A stretch of 64,000 nucleotides of DNA from positions 238,024,345 through 238,088,344 of the forward strand of contig NC_039358.1 of the NCBI RefSeq assembly GCF_003573695.1, written 5' to 3'. The position numbers and the translations under genes are program-made. This DNA is from Papaver somniferum. Taxonomy: Eukaryota; Streptophyta; Magnoliopsida; Ranunculales; Papaveraceae. Below are positions 35,639 through 46,671 of the stretch, one piece after another. Numbering within the stretch: the stretch's first letter is position 1; each line of letters opens with the position of its first letter. A model generated the notes under the pieces. That model was not told the DNA's origin, made no database searches, and saw nothing but the letters and a program-made list of their open reading frames with translations.

Positions 35639-36088
35639 GATGCATAATGATATTTCATATATACCATTTATGCCCTCTTATTTCGTATTTACTCTTTTAC
35701 CCCCTTCTTTCCCTTATTTCCTACCTTTGTCCTTTTTGTTTACTATTTATTGTTTAAACCCTAGCCCTTCTAGTTTTCATGTTTGGTTTGTTTAGAAAAG
35801 TGGTGTAAGAATCCTAAAATCCTTCCTAGATAAGAGCCTCCAACACTTTGTTATTTCCAATATGTAATTGGGTAGAAATTTCAATTTGTAAGAGAAGCAT
35901 CTATTATCTTCTAGTTTCCAACCTTAGAATTGGGTAGAAATTTGAAGATTATTAGAGAAGAACCTCAAATCTTTGTATCTTCCTTGTTCCAAGGGTAGAA
36001 GAAGCATCATTTGAAGGTTGGTTACTTTTGTTTCATAGTTTCTTGTTATAATTCAACTTCCAATTTCAATTATAAGTATTACTTTACA
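35638..36088 (+). repeat. 5' LTR of the nested gypsy element
   Basis: Starts (C)GATGCATAATGATATTTC and ends TTACTTTACA. About 451 bp and highly similar to the 3' LTR; differences include a shorter T/C run near 35700 and scattered substitutions. Confidence 0.88.
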
Positions 36089-36251
36089 TTAGTTGATATT
36101 CGAGCTTTGGTTTGGTTTTTGGGGGAAGGTTTAGTGAAAATATTCATTGTTAGTAGAGACTACTTATTTGATAATCAAGTACATTGGGTTGTGTTTAATT
36201 TGCTTGATAATTTGTTCAAATTGGATATTTCAATTATATGGTGATTTCATT

Positions 36252-36746
36252 ATGGTATCAACAAGAAGAATGAAAATGGATGGGGAAGTAAAAGTAAGTA
36301 ATGTTCAAGTGATGGGATTATTGAATAAAATGAGATATGAGATGTTTGATGAAATGCATCAATTAGTAGAAGAGAAATTTAAGAAATTGGAAAGTCTTTA
36401 TATGAACTCCTTTGAACTCTCTAATGATTATAAAGATGAAATAGAGTTAGAGAATTCAATTTCCATTGGTGGGTATGATAATCTAGAAGTTGCCTATAAG
36501 GTGTTTGATAAAGTATCTCTACCAAAATTTGATAGTTTTTCAAATTGTGAGGAAGGTGAGATTGGTAATGATGTTGCCCACATGTTATTTGATAAAATGT
36601 CTCCACAAAAGTTTGATAGTTTTTCAAGTTTTGAGGAAGGTGAGATTGGTAATGATGTTTACTTTGATCCTACGTCGCCACCCATATTTGATGATGAACC
36701 TAATGAAGAAATGGAAGAAGAGCTTATCACCGGTTATCAAATATAA
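36252..36746 (+). CDS. gag-like acidic protein of the nested gypsy element
   Basis: An open frame of 164 residues starting MVSTRRMKMDGEV. It is acidic and lacks a recognisable capsid core or zinc knuckle. Two tandem copies of a 27-residue unit are present (from about 36496 and 36577), each with FDK, KFDSFS and EEGEIGNDV. The position after the 5' LTR suggests the start of gag, but the main gag domain is missing, so the protein is probably not functional. Confidence 0.5.
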   Translation: MVSTRRMKMDGEVKVSNVQVMGLLNKMRYEMFDEMHQLVEEKFKKLESLYMNSFELSNDYKDEIELENSISIGGYDNLEVAYKVFDKVSLPKFDSFSNCEEGEIGNDVAHMLFDKMSPQKFDSFSSFEEGEIGNDVYFDPTSPPIFDDEPNEEMEEELITGYQI

Positions 36747-36749
36747 AGA

Positions 36750-37121
36750 TTGGGTGTCATAAACAAACACCCCATGCTTGAACTTGACGACGATGATCGA
36801 GGGACAAGGCATGACACATTCCATACCACTTGTACCATGAGAAGAAAGGTAAGCAAGCTTGTTAATCATTTCAATAGTTATGTTTATGTCATATCCAAAA
36901 ATGTCATTCAAGAGATGAAATTTGAGAGAAAAATTCACCCAACAACAAGCTCTTTATCAAGTATTAGCAAAGAAAATGAGAAATTAACTTATGTTGATCC
37001 AACTTGGGCTTCCTTTGAAGACAAGTATATAATAACGCTAGTCACCGTTCAAAGTTGGAAAAACTACTTGGTGTTTCTTTGCTTCTTAAGTGTGCACTTG
37101 ACTATCAGCACAAGAGGTTAG
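36750..37121 (+). pseudogene. degraded protease-region remnant
   Basis: Contains RGTRHDTFHTTCTMRRKVSK, which resembles the segment just before the protease active site of chromovirus-type gypsy elements. The DGGS/DTGS motif itself is not found. Ends near a deletion junction ahead of the integrase tail. Confidence 0.4.
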
Positions 37122-37220
37122 ACTTGGTGAGTAATTATAAAGGAAGAAATCGTGGTCGAGTAGTTTTCAAGAAGGGAAAGTAGTTCAAGCACTAGGGAGT
37201 TCATTTTATTTTTAGAGAGT

Positions 37221-37748
37221 TTGAAGACATGGGACCAAGTTTTATGCAAGGCGAAATTTGCTTACAACCATGCGGTGAACCGGAGTAGTGGTTACTCACC
37301 ATTCATGGTGGTGTACGGGTTCAATCCAAGAGTACCACTTGACTTGTCTTTAGTACCGGATTTGAAAAGGCTAAATGCTAAGGAGGAAGACTTTGTTTCT
37401 CAACTCCACCTTATACATGAAAGCACTTGAAAGCATCTAGAAGCTTCATCAAGGAAATACAGGAACAAGGTCTATCAACAACGACGCGTGGTTGAGTTTG
37501 AAGTAGGAGATCTTGTTTATGCGGTTTTTACTAAAGAACGTTTTCCTATGGGTGAGTACAACAAGCTTAAGGCAAGGAAGATTGGACCATTTCCAATTGG
37601 AGAAAAGATAAATGATAATGATCATCGACTCAACTTACCAAGCTCAATTCGTACGCCCGACGTCTTCAATGTTAAGCACTTGGTTCCATATTGGGGTGAC
37701 AATGCTATGGATGAAGAGATGGACAATTCGAGGGCGAATTTCACTTAA
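37221..37748 (+). pseudogene. Ty3/gypsy integrase C-terminal part
   Basis: Encodes AKFAYNHAVNRSSGYSPFMV, then after a stop near 37428 the GPF/Y-type domain with VEFEVGDLVYA, MGEYNKLKARKIGPFPI and NVKHLVPYWGDN. These are the last blocks of a gypsy integrase before the polypurine tract. The catalytic core is absent. Confidence 0.85.
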
Positions 37749-37759
37749 GGAGGGAAGGA

Positions 37760-38206
37760 TGATGCATAATGATATTTCATATATACCATTTATGCCCTCT
37801 TATTTCGTATTTACTCTTTTACCCCCTTTTTTTTCCCTTCTTTCCCTTATTTCGTGTTTACTATTTATTGTTTAAACCCTAGCTCTTCTAATTTTCATGT
37901 TTGGTTTGTTTATAAAAGTGGTGTAAGAACCCTAAAATCCTTCCTAGAGAAGAGCCTCCAACACTTTGTTATTTCCAATTTGTAATTGGGTAGAAATTTC
38001 AATTTGTAAGAGAAGCATCTGTTATCTTCTAGTTTCCAATCTTAGAATTGGGTAGAAATTTGAAGATTATTAGAGAAGAACCTCAAATATTTGTATCTTG
38101 CTTGTTCCAAGGTTAGAAGAAGCATCATTTAAAGGTTGGTTACTTTTGTTTCATGGTGTTTTGTTATAGTTTAACATCTAATTTCAATTATAAGTATTAC
38201 TTTACA
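37760..38206 (+). repeat. 3' LTR of the nested gypsy element
   Basis: Begins TGATGCATAATGATATTTC and ends TTACTTTACA. TATA-like TTTATAAAAGTGG at about 37909-37921. Followed by the resumed LINE sequence. Confidence 0.88.
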
Positions 38207-38219
38207 TTACCTCCACACA

Positions 38220-38640
38220 CACACCTCATAAAGTAACCTTCTTTTTGTAGTGCTCATCTCATGGTAAAATGAACAGCGTTGATATACTTTTTAAAAAGGA
38301 GTTACCCTTGATGATTCTTGCATCCTTTGTGGTAATGCAAAGGAAACAACAAATCACCTTTTGTTGCACTGTAGAGTAGCTTTTAGACTATGGTCTATGT
38401 TTACTCCTTCAGATTTGGCTTGGTGCTTTCCTGAGACAATTTATTCTATAGCTAAGTGTTGGTCCGATGCTTATATAACTAATGACATATGAAACCTCAT
38501 TCCTACAACAATTACGTGGGTTATATGGTCTGAAAGAAACAACAAAACTTTCAAGGAAAACTATGTCTATAAAACTGAGACAGATTTGGGTATTCAATAA
38601 AAGTCTTTAGTGTTACCCTTGTCTACAACAGTTGGACATA
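38220..38640 (+). pseudogene. LINE C-terminal part resumed after the insertion
   Basis: Encodes a zf-RVT block: SCILCGNAKETTNHLLLHCR, then RLWSMF and TWVIWSERNNKTF. This is the direct continuation expected after FERALNDNEIDQF at 35.6 kb, so both parts were one LINE before the gypsy insertion. Confidence 0.82.
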
Positions 38641-38764
38641 GAGGTCATTCAAAATTTTCAAGTTCTGTTTTCATCTGGGAGTCGATTTTGTTGTAGTTTA
38701 ATCCCCTCTTCTATTTGTTACCTTTAGGGAAATTCCTATGGCAATGGCTAAATCCCTTTTTTTT

Positions 38765-39420
38765 TGAGCCAGGTGGATGGCCAAACTGGCTTTTCCACTA
38801 TGATAAAGCATTGGGCGTTAGATAATTAAGCGCGCGAGCTCGAGATAAATACTGGAGTTTTAAAAAGAAAAGCGGGCGTTGAACAGACAAACGTGGGCGT
38901 TGGACTGACAAACGCGGGCGCGGAAAGATCAGTCGTGCGCTCAAACAATTCACGCCCAGTGCTACTTTTCAATCATTAGCACTACTTCCTTCAATTTCCC
39001 GCTCATTAACTTTAATATAATAATAATAATAAAATTTTTAAAAGTATAAGAGTTGTAAGACTTTTATAATATAATAAGTTAAAGAATATAAAAATGAAAT
39101 GTAGCATGTGAGCAGGAGTAAAAGAAATCTCGGGAAAAGGAATTGCACTCAGCGGTTGTGGCATTAACGCAGCGTTTAAAGTTCAAGCGCCATCGTCTTT
39201 CTTTCGAGCGCCAGCCTTGGTAGAAAGCTCGCCCGTCCTCACCCCAGGCGCGCGCTGATTTGTACGTCTCAATGTTCAAATCAACAAATATATTGATACT
39301 TTTTCAAAAAAAATAAATATATTGATTTGAACATCCATTTTTCATATTTGTTCATTCCATAGTGGGAGCAAAATGAACAAACTCTGAGCTCGTTCATTCC
39401 ATAGGAACTGCTCTTAGTAA
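38765..39420. repeat. unclassified repeat with GGGCGTT motifs and an inverted repeat
   Basis: GC-rich patches (38806-38960 and 39150-39260) stand out from AT-rich surroundings. GACAAACGYGGGCG-like units recur about three times at 38878-38925. A hairpin (GTTCAAATCA / TGATTTGAAC arms) lies at 39273-39332, and the right end has GAGCAGTTCCTATGGAATGA (reverse strand). It looks like a non-autonomous DNA element, but I could not match both ends. Confidence 0.35.
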
Positions 39421-39817
39421 CTTTGTACTCTTGTAATTTTGTATATTCTCTAATCTCGATAATTATCTCTTTCAATCAAAAATATATATATATATATGAC
39501 TATCGTACTAACTTTATTTATTATATTAGTATATGTTTAGCTTCTGACAGAAGATTCATTCTCTATGTTTGGAAAAAATTTCTCCCTTTTTTTCTGACAA
39601 ATCGGCCCAGCCATTTCCCTTCAAAATGCAGTACTCTCAACGTTAACCGTATCAGAAACAGGACTAGTCACACAGACTTTATCTGGTATAAGGAAATTAA
39701 ATAAATGATGGACAAATTAACAATCTTGTGCAGGAAATTGAGTTTTAGGACTAACCACTAAAATATTCCTCGCACACATAAAGGTTAGATATCCCTCGCC
39801 AGTCGCCACAAATAGAG

Positions 39818-40017
39818 GAGTGCGAATTCGTGCACACTCCTTAACAAGTGTATATTTCACATTTCAATCTTTATTCTTGATTTAATTTAGGGAGTTATGT
39901 AACGAGGGTCGTGATTCTAAACATGGAGGGTAATGGGACCATCAGTTAAGTAATCAATCAATCAGAAGTTAATGTGAAATATACATTCGTTAGAGGAGTG
40001 TGAACAGATTTGGACTC
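39818..40017. mobile_element. 200-bp Mutator-type MITE
   Basis: Terminal inverted repeats of about 47 bp: left GAGTGCGAATTCGTGCACAC ... ATATTTCACATT, right in reverse GAGTCCAAATCTGTTCACAC ... ATATTTCACATT. It is flanked by an exact 9-bp direct repeat, CAAATAGAG, at 39809-39817 and 40018-40026. The 9-bp duplication is the Mutator hallmark. No coding capacity. Confidence 0.9.
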
Positions 40018-40026
40018 CAAATAGAG

Positions 40027-42300
40027 GTTAGATAGCGGAGAAAGAAGCCAATAAATAATTGACACGTGGATGCGTGGTGGGATAATAACCAGTCACCACG
40101 GATTTCAACTGAGTTTTTGGTATAATAAGACCATAATACCCTTGGTAGTTCGGGAATCTTAATCAATCCATCAGACTAGGTCTTTCTGTCATTTGACTAA
40201 AAAGCACGTGTTTATTAAAAAGCTCTGTTTGGTAAGGTGTATATCTTTCATTACATTTCAAGGCTGCTACATCGGTTACAACTTTACAAGTTGTCCAAAT
40301 GAAAATGAACTTTTAAGCAGAGTTGTTAAATCCGTAAATGAAATTGGTAGCTGATAATTTGTTGTTTTTAGCGTTCAAAGTTGGCAAACAAGCTAATTAT
40401 GATACTAATAATGTAGTGAGGCCAAAATAAATTTCTTTATACCGTATGGGTATGGCCCCTACCTAAAAAAATGATGAGATTGTTGCAATCCAAAGTGTTC
40501 ATCCAAAGCCAAGGCCAAAAAATTAAAAATAAAAAATCATTAAGATAAATGTTGCAATCTCTTATTAGCAAATGTTTTGACCCAAAGCAACTGTTCTGGC
40601 AGCTTCCAGGACATAGTATCGAAAATGTTTTCACCCACGATAAGGGCGGACCAGAAATCCAAGGCCGTTAATGGGGATACCACATTGCTGGGGTGTATCA
40701 ACTCAAAGATAATAAATTTTTTATTTTATATGTAATTTGGTACACCTCTAAACAAAATGATAACACTACTAACAATGTTAATAAACTGTAGAAATCAAGC
40801 AAAAATTTTCTAGGCAAAGCAAGTATGCAAAAAGAAATTTCTAGGCGAAGCAAGTATGCAAAAGTGGGTTTAGAGAACACATTTTTGTAGGAAGATTTTT
40901 TTGGTGACCAAAACTTTTTCGAGGGGACCATGATTTGATAAGAACATCTTCCCTATAGGTATAAGGGATATCCTAAAAGGTAAAGATAACTAAGTTACTC
41001 TTTAATTATATTAGTTTTTCTTATTTTTTTAATTATATCTTTTTTGTGTATTTTTCGGTTAGGAGAAAAAAACAAATCTAGTCGAACTTGAGGTTCGGCT
41101 AATAGAAAATATATAAAAAGTAGCCGAATTATATGAACCAAACATTTCGGAGAGGGAAAGAAAATGCAAGCCAACCAAACTCGATATATAGGTTTACAGA
41201 GAAGAGTTCGACCAAGGAGAATTCTTTTTTGAACTAACCAAACTCAACATATGGGTTTACAGAGAAGAATTCAGGTAGGGAATTTTTTTTTTGCGAACTA
41301 ACCAAACTCTGGATTTGGCGTTCTACACAAAAGTTCGGTTACGCTCAAAAATTTCGTTTTATCCGAAATGTTTTTCATGTTCTTGGTTTCAGAAAATCCG
41401 GTTATCAATAGGATTTTTTTTAAAACTTCTATTAACCGAAGTTGATGTTGTAACTTCCATTTTCGCCCTATTTTTGATGATTAACCTAGACTCAGGGCCT
41501 TGTCGAACCAAATCCATAAAAACAATTTAATAAAATTAAAATTTAAAAGAATTAAAAATTTAAAATAAAAAAGAAAATTAAAAGAATTCTTATTTTTCTG
41601 AAAAAGTTTAAATCTTAAATATGTAATTAAAATAATATAAAAACATTTTAGCCATTAACTAAAATATTGAAAAAGGGTTGGCTTGTTTTTACTTCCAAAT
41701 GTCCTGGTAATTAAAATTGAAATGGTGGTCCCGCTCCAAAATGGAGTGGTTCCCAGAAAATCATAATTCTTTAAACTTTTAGGCTTGGGGTCAGTTGGGA
41801 TGTGTGTGCAACTAGACGTCCATGCCTCGACTGGTTTCACTTCTGTGCCTATCGTTTTTCTCCAAAGCTTTCTCCAGCTTACATGTGGTTTAGTTCGTAG
41901 AAAGTAGGCAGGAACCACTTTTTACGTATCCAGGTATAGATGGGTGCCACATAAGGGACGTGACAAAAAATGTGTTGTATTTAGCAAAGTCTGCTTACCA
42001 CTCTAGTGGAAGCCAGAAACTCCTTTTGGATTTTCGCAACAATGAACAACACGTTAGATGTATAAAGAATAATATATAAAGAACTGAATTAAAAAGGCTA
42101 CCGAAATAATTTGAAGAAGGAAAAATTACAGGTTCAACAAATTGTCCTTAATACATTAATTCATGGGTATACTCAAAAAGAGCAATACTAAACCCCAACG
42201 TGTGGAAAACACAAAAACCACGACTTACTTGAATAACCTGGCGACCTACAAATTCTAGAAGTAGGATTTTTGGCAAACAATAAGCATTTTAGTAATACAA
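40027..42300. other. 2.3 kb without a recognised gene
   Basis: AT-rich. Between 41060 and 41480 the words CCGAA/TTCGG and ACCAAACTC are frequent, as in spacer repeats. Open frames (for example minus 41655-41918) have no family resemblance. Confidence 0.4.
41171..41310. repeat. short tandem repeat, period about 66 bp
   Basis: Two full units and part of a third share AACCAAACTC, then GGTTTACAGAGAAGA(G/A)TTC, and a T-run. Confidence 0.7.
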
Positions 42301-42315
42301 TTCCAGTGTACCATG

Positions 42316-42490
42316 GGTTGCGGGTTCGAAACCCATCAGTCCCGATCTAAGATCCAATTTCATCGATCAATGAATTTCTCGTCCTCCACTGACGCGCTAA
42401 AGTTTAGGAGTTAAGGGCAGGATGTATCCAAGTGGTTCAAGGCAGTGGATTGTGAATCCATGATCCGCGGGTTCAATCTGGTCATCCTCC
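42316..42490 (+). other. organelle-derived insert with trnD 3' half and trnH-GUG
   Basis: 42316-42345 (GCGGGTTCGAAACCCATCAG, then TCCCGA) matches the 3' half of a plastid-type trnD-GUC. 42416-42490 matches plastid-type trnH-GUG: CCAAGTGG, CAAGGCAGTGGATTGTGAAT with the GTG anticodon, then GGGTTCAAT. The trnH copy has an extra base in the acceptor arm and a changed T-stem, so it is not expected to work. The pair may come from plastid DNA or from plastid-like tRNAs in mitochondrial DNA. Confidence 0.75.
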
Positions 42491-42519
42491 CATCAAGATA
42501 AGGGACAGTAAGATCCCAA

Positions 42520-43169
42520 TGTGTCCAAGATAAGACTGCCCGATATAACTTGAGTTAACACAACGCAAGTTACCCACTATTGGAAATAAACACGACCGTG
42601 CAAAAGAAAGCAATAAGATGATCAAAAAAGACTTTAAATTAGTCGCTTCTTCTATGTTTGTTATACAATTTCGAGTTATATTTATAGGAGATGCTTGCTT
42701 GAAAATCAAGTTAGGTTTAGGTTTTCTTACAAAACAAGTTTTTTGTTTTTCTTATAAAACAAATAAAATCGGAAAATGAATTCTCCAATAAATAAAACAC
42801 TCAGAGAAATTAATTTTGGAAATTTTTTCTTAAAGAAAAAGTCACAAAAAGAAATCCGAGTAGACTGGAAATTGTTTCTTAGAGAAATCAATTTTGGAAA
42901 TTGTTTCCTAAAGAAATAGTCACAAAAGAAATCCGAGTAGACATACATAGGACTTGGTGCATGATAAAAGCGCATATTCATGAGTTGGTCTATGTATTGT
43001 TTGTCAATATATATACCTAAAAAAATGATTATATAGTGGAGCTCCTTCTCTAATATACCTAATGTGGGACTAAAGAAATTCATTCACTCAAAGAGATGAG
43101 TGAGCATCCTTAGAACTTTTAGGTCTTTAGATCAAACCACACCAAAACTAAAAGCAGTTTTCACCAACA
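42520..43169 (-). repeat. LTR-like segment with an internal tandem duplication
   Basis: The minus strand begins TGTTGGTGAAAACTGCTTTT at 43169, contains a TAGTCCCACATTAG block, and a TATA-like CCTATAAATATAA near 42680. At about 42795-42950 a block of about 75 bp is repeated (each copy holds TTTTGGAAATT, AAAGAAA, GTCACAAAA and GAAATCCGAGTAGAC). The low-coordinate end is not defined and no gag follows. Confidence 0.45.
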
Positions 43170-45213
43170 ACTATATACACTCCAATGGGCAGAGATAAAT
43201 GAGAAATAAAAGATGGATGGAGTTGTTATATATTGTAACATACGTTGGTCCTAAATTTATCATATGCTGATATTAGTGACTTGAATTTTAAACTCACCGG
43301 CACCAAACTTTTAGCCGATCAAAAAGAAAAGGGCATGATTATTTTCCTAAAAATCCAATGATCGCAACAGTTGAACCATCCAAATGTAGATTAAAAGAGA
43401 TATCTGATTTGAAAATTCTGCAAGCAGCCTCTGTCAAGATGACTAGCTTTAGAAGAAAGTAGAATCAGAATGCATGGAACACAATCAACTTTAACGTAAG
43501 CATCACTTGTTTAACTCTCTTAGACTAATTCCTTTTTCAAAAATCCTCCTTGCTTACATGGTAGCATGATAGCATCATTGTCTTATCTCGTGCATTTTGA
43601 AAACATGGGATGGGACCAACACCCTGTTATGCAACTTGTTGTTTTTCACCAGCGGCGAATAATGGAAAGGTAACTTCTGTTACGTGACTGTAAGATAATC
43701 CCTCGTTAGTAAATTCTTAAGAAGAAAATAATAATCTGATATCATTGTAGCAAATGATAAATTTATACAATGCTGAACTGATGTCACTAGTGATTTGAGT
43801 CCGAAACTCGTAATTGTTGTAGTTCAATAGAAATATTCAACCAAAACTTGAGAACGCATTACGTTAGTAAGTTTTGAGCATATGTTTTCTAGGAAATATA
43901 ATATAAAGTGATATTAGTAATTGTTTCTCATTTCTCTTCTTAAATTCCAAATGAAGAGGTACATTGAATTTAGGGTTGCTTGAGTGGTGTTGTCTCTTTT
44001 TAAAACTATCCATATAAATTCATACATTTTCTCGAGGCAGTTGGTTAATATATAAATGAAGACATCAGATTTGAATGCAGGGGAATAATCCACGTATGCT
44101 ACAGTTGCTCTATAAAATTATTATTAATACTGTATTTGATAAACTCATCTTAATTAATTGATTTGTGTGACAAATGGTACCAATCTGAGAAAATTGATGA
44201 CAATATAGGATTGAGACCGGACTTGTATCACGAGAAAAATTTAGTCACCCTCAAATAAAAGAATATGAGGCAAGTAAAGCTCGAGGTAACAATGAGTTAT
44301 ATGAAACACGTTTTAAATGTCTTGCATGCATATAATAGTTTGTGCTTAAAATAGAAAATAAAGTAAGTACGTATCACGGACATTAGTGTTTATGGTCAGA
44401 GCCATATTGATGTAAAAGTCAGTCGACAGTGACAATAGGTAGAACAGATCCATGTGTTGCACATTAGATTCACGTCTACCACTTCCGTGACCTATACAGA
44501 AACAGAATGCTCATCAACAGAGTCTAATCAATCAAACCTCAAAACGGTTCTATGATCTACGAAGCACGGATCAATTGAGCTCTGCAACACAACGTGATAT
44601 GTTAGGTTAAAGAGGTGGATGGATGCCGATTGACATCACAATATAAACATGTTTTAAACATGCATATTTGTAGAGTTGGTTGCTTTTGTGTATTCCAGAT
44701 GCGTTGCTGATAAAAGTTAGATAGATAAAGGTGGTGGCATTAGGGTATATATTTTTAAGTAAGTGAGGTATCAGTGGACCAGCAGCACCAACGTGATTCC
44801 ACAACGTGGAACTACTCATGAGTTGATGTTTTTAAATTAAAAAGAGAAGTGAGACTATACCAAATCTTGATCAGTTTTCCAACTTTAAAACCCAACTAGA
44901 AAAATTGGTGCTACCATTTTCGTGTTTGAATTGAAAAAGAAGTAAAAAAAGAAAGTAGTTGTTACATTAATCACGGATCAATAATAAGATTGCGGAGCCA
45001 ATTAGCTAGCAATAATGTCAGGTCATCAATGGAGAGTGACAAGAGCTAGCTAAAGTGACACATTAACGGGTGTACCGATCGACCAAAATTAATCGCCAGA
45101 TGCCAAACGGTTTAATACCTCAAACTGCTTTTTCTAGAATTGACAAACACTTGGAATGACGATGACCATCTAACTAGAAGTAATTCCTCAGGGTTATATT
45201 TTTTAAAGGATAG
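43170..45213. other. intergenic; diverged copies of DNA also found at 54.5-55.3 kb
   Basis: No gene seen. 44.7-45.17 kb shares ordered blocks with 54.9-55.28 kb, such as the CATTTTCGTGTTTGA / AAAGAAAGTA / ATCACGGAT series, AGTGACAAGAG and the GGTTTAATACCT ... CTGCTTTTTC block. CAACGTGATTCCACAACGTG at 44789 has relatives near 45956 and 59999. Confidence 0.5.
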
Positions 45214-45218
45214 CTATT

Positions 45219-45336
45219 TATTAAAGTCTGCGGGCATCCAACTCAAAACTAATTGACTATGAGTGGAGAGCCCCTAATAGATTATAAATTGCGGGATCTT
45301 AAATAATCCAACCATGTGGGACTAATAATCTCAACA
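45219..45336 (-). repeat. TRIM 3' LTR
   Basis: 118 bp; differs from the other LTR at a handful of bases, including the CTCCCC region near 45272. Confidence 0.92.
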
Positions 45337-45451
45337 CGTCCCCTCACGTGTAGCCTCGGCGGGTCTTACAAACACGTGGACAATTAAATCGGGTGACACG
45401 GAATAAAGGTGCTGTCAACTGACTCGACACAAATAACCTGCTTTGATACCA

Positions 45452-45569
45452 TATTAAAGTCTGCGGGCATCCAACTCAAAACCAATTGAATATGAGTGGA
45501 GATGTTCTAATAGATTATAAACTGCGGGATCTTAAATAACCCAACCATGTGGGACTAATAATCTCAACA
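45452..45569 (-). repeat. TRIM 5' LTR
   Basis: 118 bp; directly next to the primer-binding site on its inner side. Confidence 0.92.
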
Positions 45570-45574
45570 CTATT

Positions 45575-46058
45575 CCATAACTTTTTACACTTAAAAGGTT
45601 AGAACTTAGAGGTTCGAATATGGGGTTGATCATATCAAATTAAACAAAGGAAATGAAAGAAAAATATCTTTCTCCACTGATCGATGTACCGTGTACTTGA
45701 TCTTTCTGTAATGCTCGGAAAAAAATTGAACCCCTCACGGCGGGATGGCATCTTTGCCTATGTGCTTGCCGTTGAGGTGATGCTTATTCAAAGCTAATTT
45801 ACTTGGCAAATATAGAAAGGGCCAAGAGAATTTACACATGTTTTACACAAGGTTTAGTGAGTGTGTGTATTCCAAGATATGACGGATAAGTTAGATAAGG
45901 GTTTTTGGTGTTGTTGTGTGTACGTATAAACTGTGAGAGGGCGGTGGACAAAACCAACGTGATTCAATAACGTGTAAATAACTTAATGATCTACTTGATT
46001 GTAATTAATCATCCGTTTATGAAAGTAACTAGGCGATCATGATTTCATGAAATTCAAA
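45575..46058. other. intergenic; no gene seen
   Basis: Contains an AACGTGATTCAATAACGTG block (about 45955) related to 44789 and 59999, and a GTTAGATAAGGG block (about 45890) related to 59941. Confidence 0.4.
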
Positions 46059-46534
46059 TGTAGGATCAAAATCTCGCAACGACAATATTTTAGCGAAGTT
46101 ATCAACAACACAACACAACACAACAGGGTCATACAACAATTTCAGAAATGATATAATAAACGACGTCAGCTAAAATCATGAGAAAGATGTGATGATCCTG
46201 CGAAAATTAGAGAGTTTGCGAGATTAAAATTTATAAGATTGCGAGAATGTCGCAAGCCATATCCGAAAATAAAGGACAGATTAGCTGTCATCCACTATGT
46301 ATTTCTCTATAAATAGTCGTTCAAGTTGTAAAGAAAGGAGAAAGATCTTTTTGAGTAAGAAACAAGTAAATAGGAGAGAGAAAGTCTAGAGCAGAGGTCA
46401 TTCTTGATTCCTTTATCTTTTCTTGTAAGAACATTCAAAGATTGATCAATAAAATTAAGAGTGTAAATCTAAAAATGAGTTGAGTAATAATGAAATCATA
46501 TGAGGGGTGTAGTGTAGGATTTCCTGCAACTACA
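46059..46534 (+). repeat. 5' LTR of the Tat-type element
   Basis: Begins TGTAGGATCAAAATCTCGCA and ends CCTGCAACTACA. TATA box CTCTATAAATAG at about 46306-46317. Followed by TAATGGCGCTAGAAACAGGG, in the place of the primer-binding site. Confidence 0.85.
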
Positions 46535-46536
46535 TA

Positions 46537-46556
46537 ATGGCGCTAGAAACAGGGAG
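46537..46556 (+). other. primer-binding site of the Tat-type element
   Basis: TGGCGCTAGAAACAGGGAGG two bases after the LTR. Similar to the sequence next to the LTR at 22.56 kb; the tRNA primer was not identified. Confidence 0.55.
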
Positions 46557-46671
46557 GTATTGAAGATTATTCTAGAAAAAATTGAAGATTAATATTGAGA
46601 TTTGTGAAGATTTAGAGTGATTGATTAAGAATTTTACATAATTTCTTGCAATATTGTTAACATTGAAGAAA

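Larger units (their letters stand above)
35638..38206 (+). mobile_element. internally deleted Ty3/gypsy element nested in the LINE
   Basis: Two direct LTRs (about 35638-36088 and 37760-38206) enclose 1.67 kb with a gag-like frame, a degraded protease-like stretch and the integrase tail. Purine-rich GGAGGGAAGGA directly precedes the 3' LTR, as a polypurine tract should. Protease active site, reverse transcriptase, RNase H and most of integrase are missing, so it could only have moved with help. LINE coding sequence flanks both sides. A clear target duplication is not visible, partly because of the C-tract. Confidence 0.9.
45219..45569 (-). mobile_element. complete TRIM element (351 bp)
   Basis: Two direct LTRs of 118 bp (45219-45336 and 45452-45569) enclose 115 bp. 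On the minus strand the order is LTR (TGTTGAGATTATTAGTCCCA ... GACTTTAATA), primer-binding site TGGTATCAAAGCAGG (45437-45451, initiator tRNA-Met type), internal region, polypurine tract GTGAGGGGACG and second LTR. Exact 5-bp target duplications CTATT lie at 45214-45218 and 45570-45574. No coding capacity, so it must move by enzymes of other elements. Confidence 0.95.

Noticed and set aside
36621..36938. Minus-strand frame of about 100 codons in the nested gypsy element
   Set aside because: Shadow of the gag-like frame and the protease remnant; no motif.
41655..41918. 87-codon minus-strand frame
   Set aside because: No motif, no homologous frame elsewhere in the window, and located in repeat-like intergenic DNA.
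42416..42490. Functional nuclear tRNA-His gene
   Set aside because: The sequence matches the plastid type, has an extra base in the acceptor arm and lies beside another organellar tRNA fragment.
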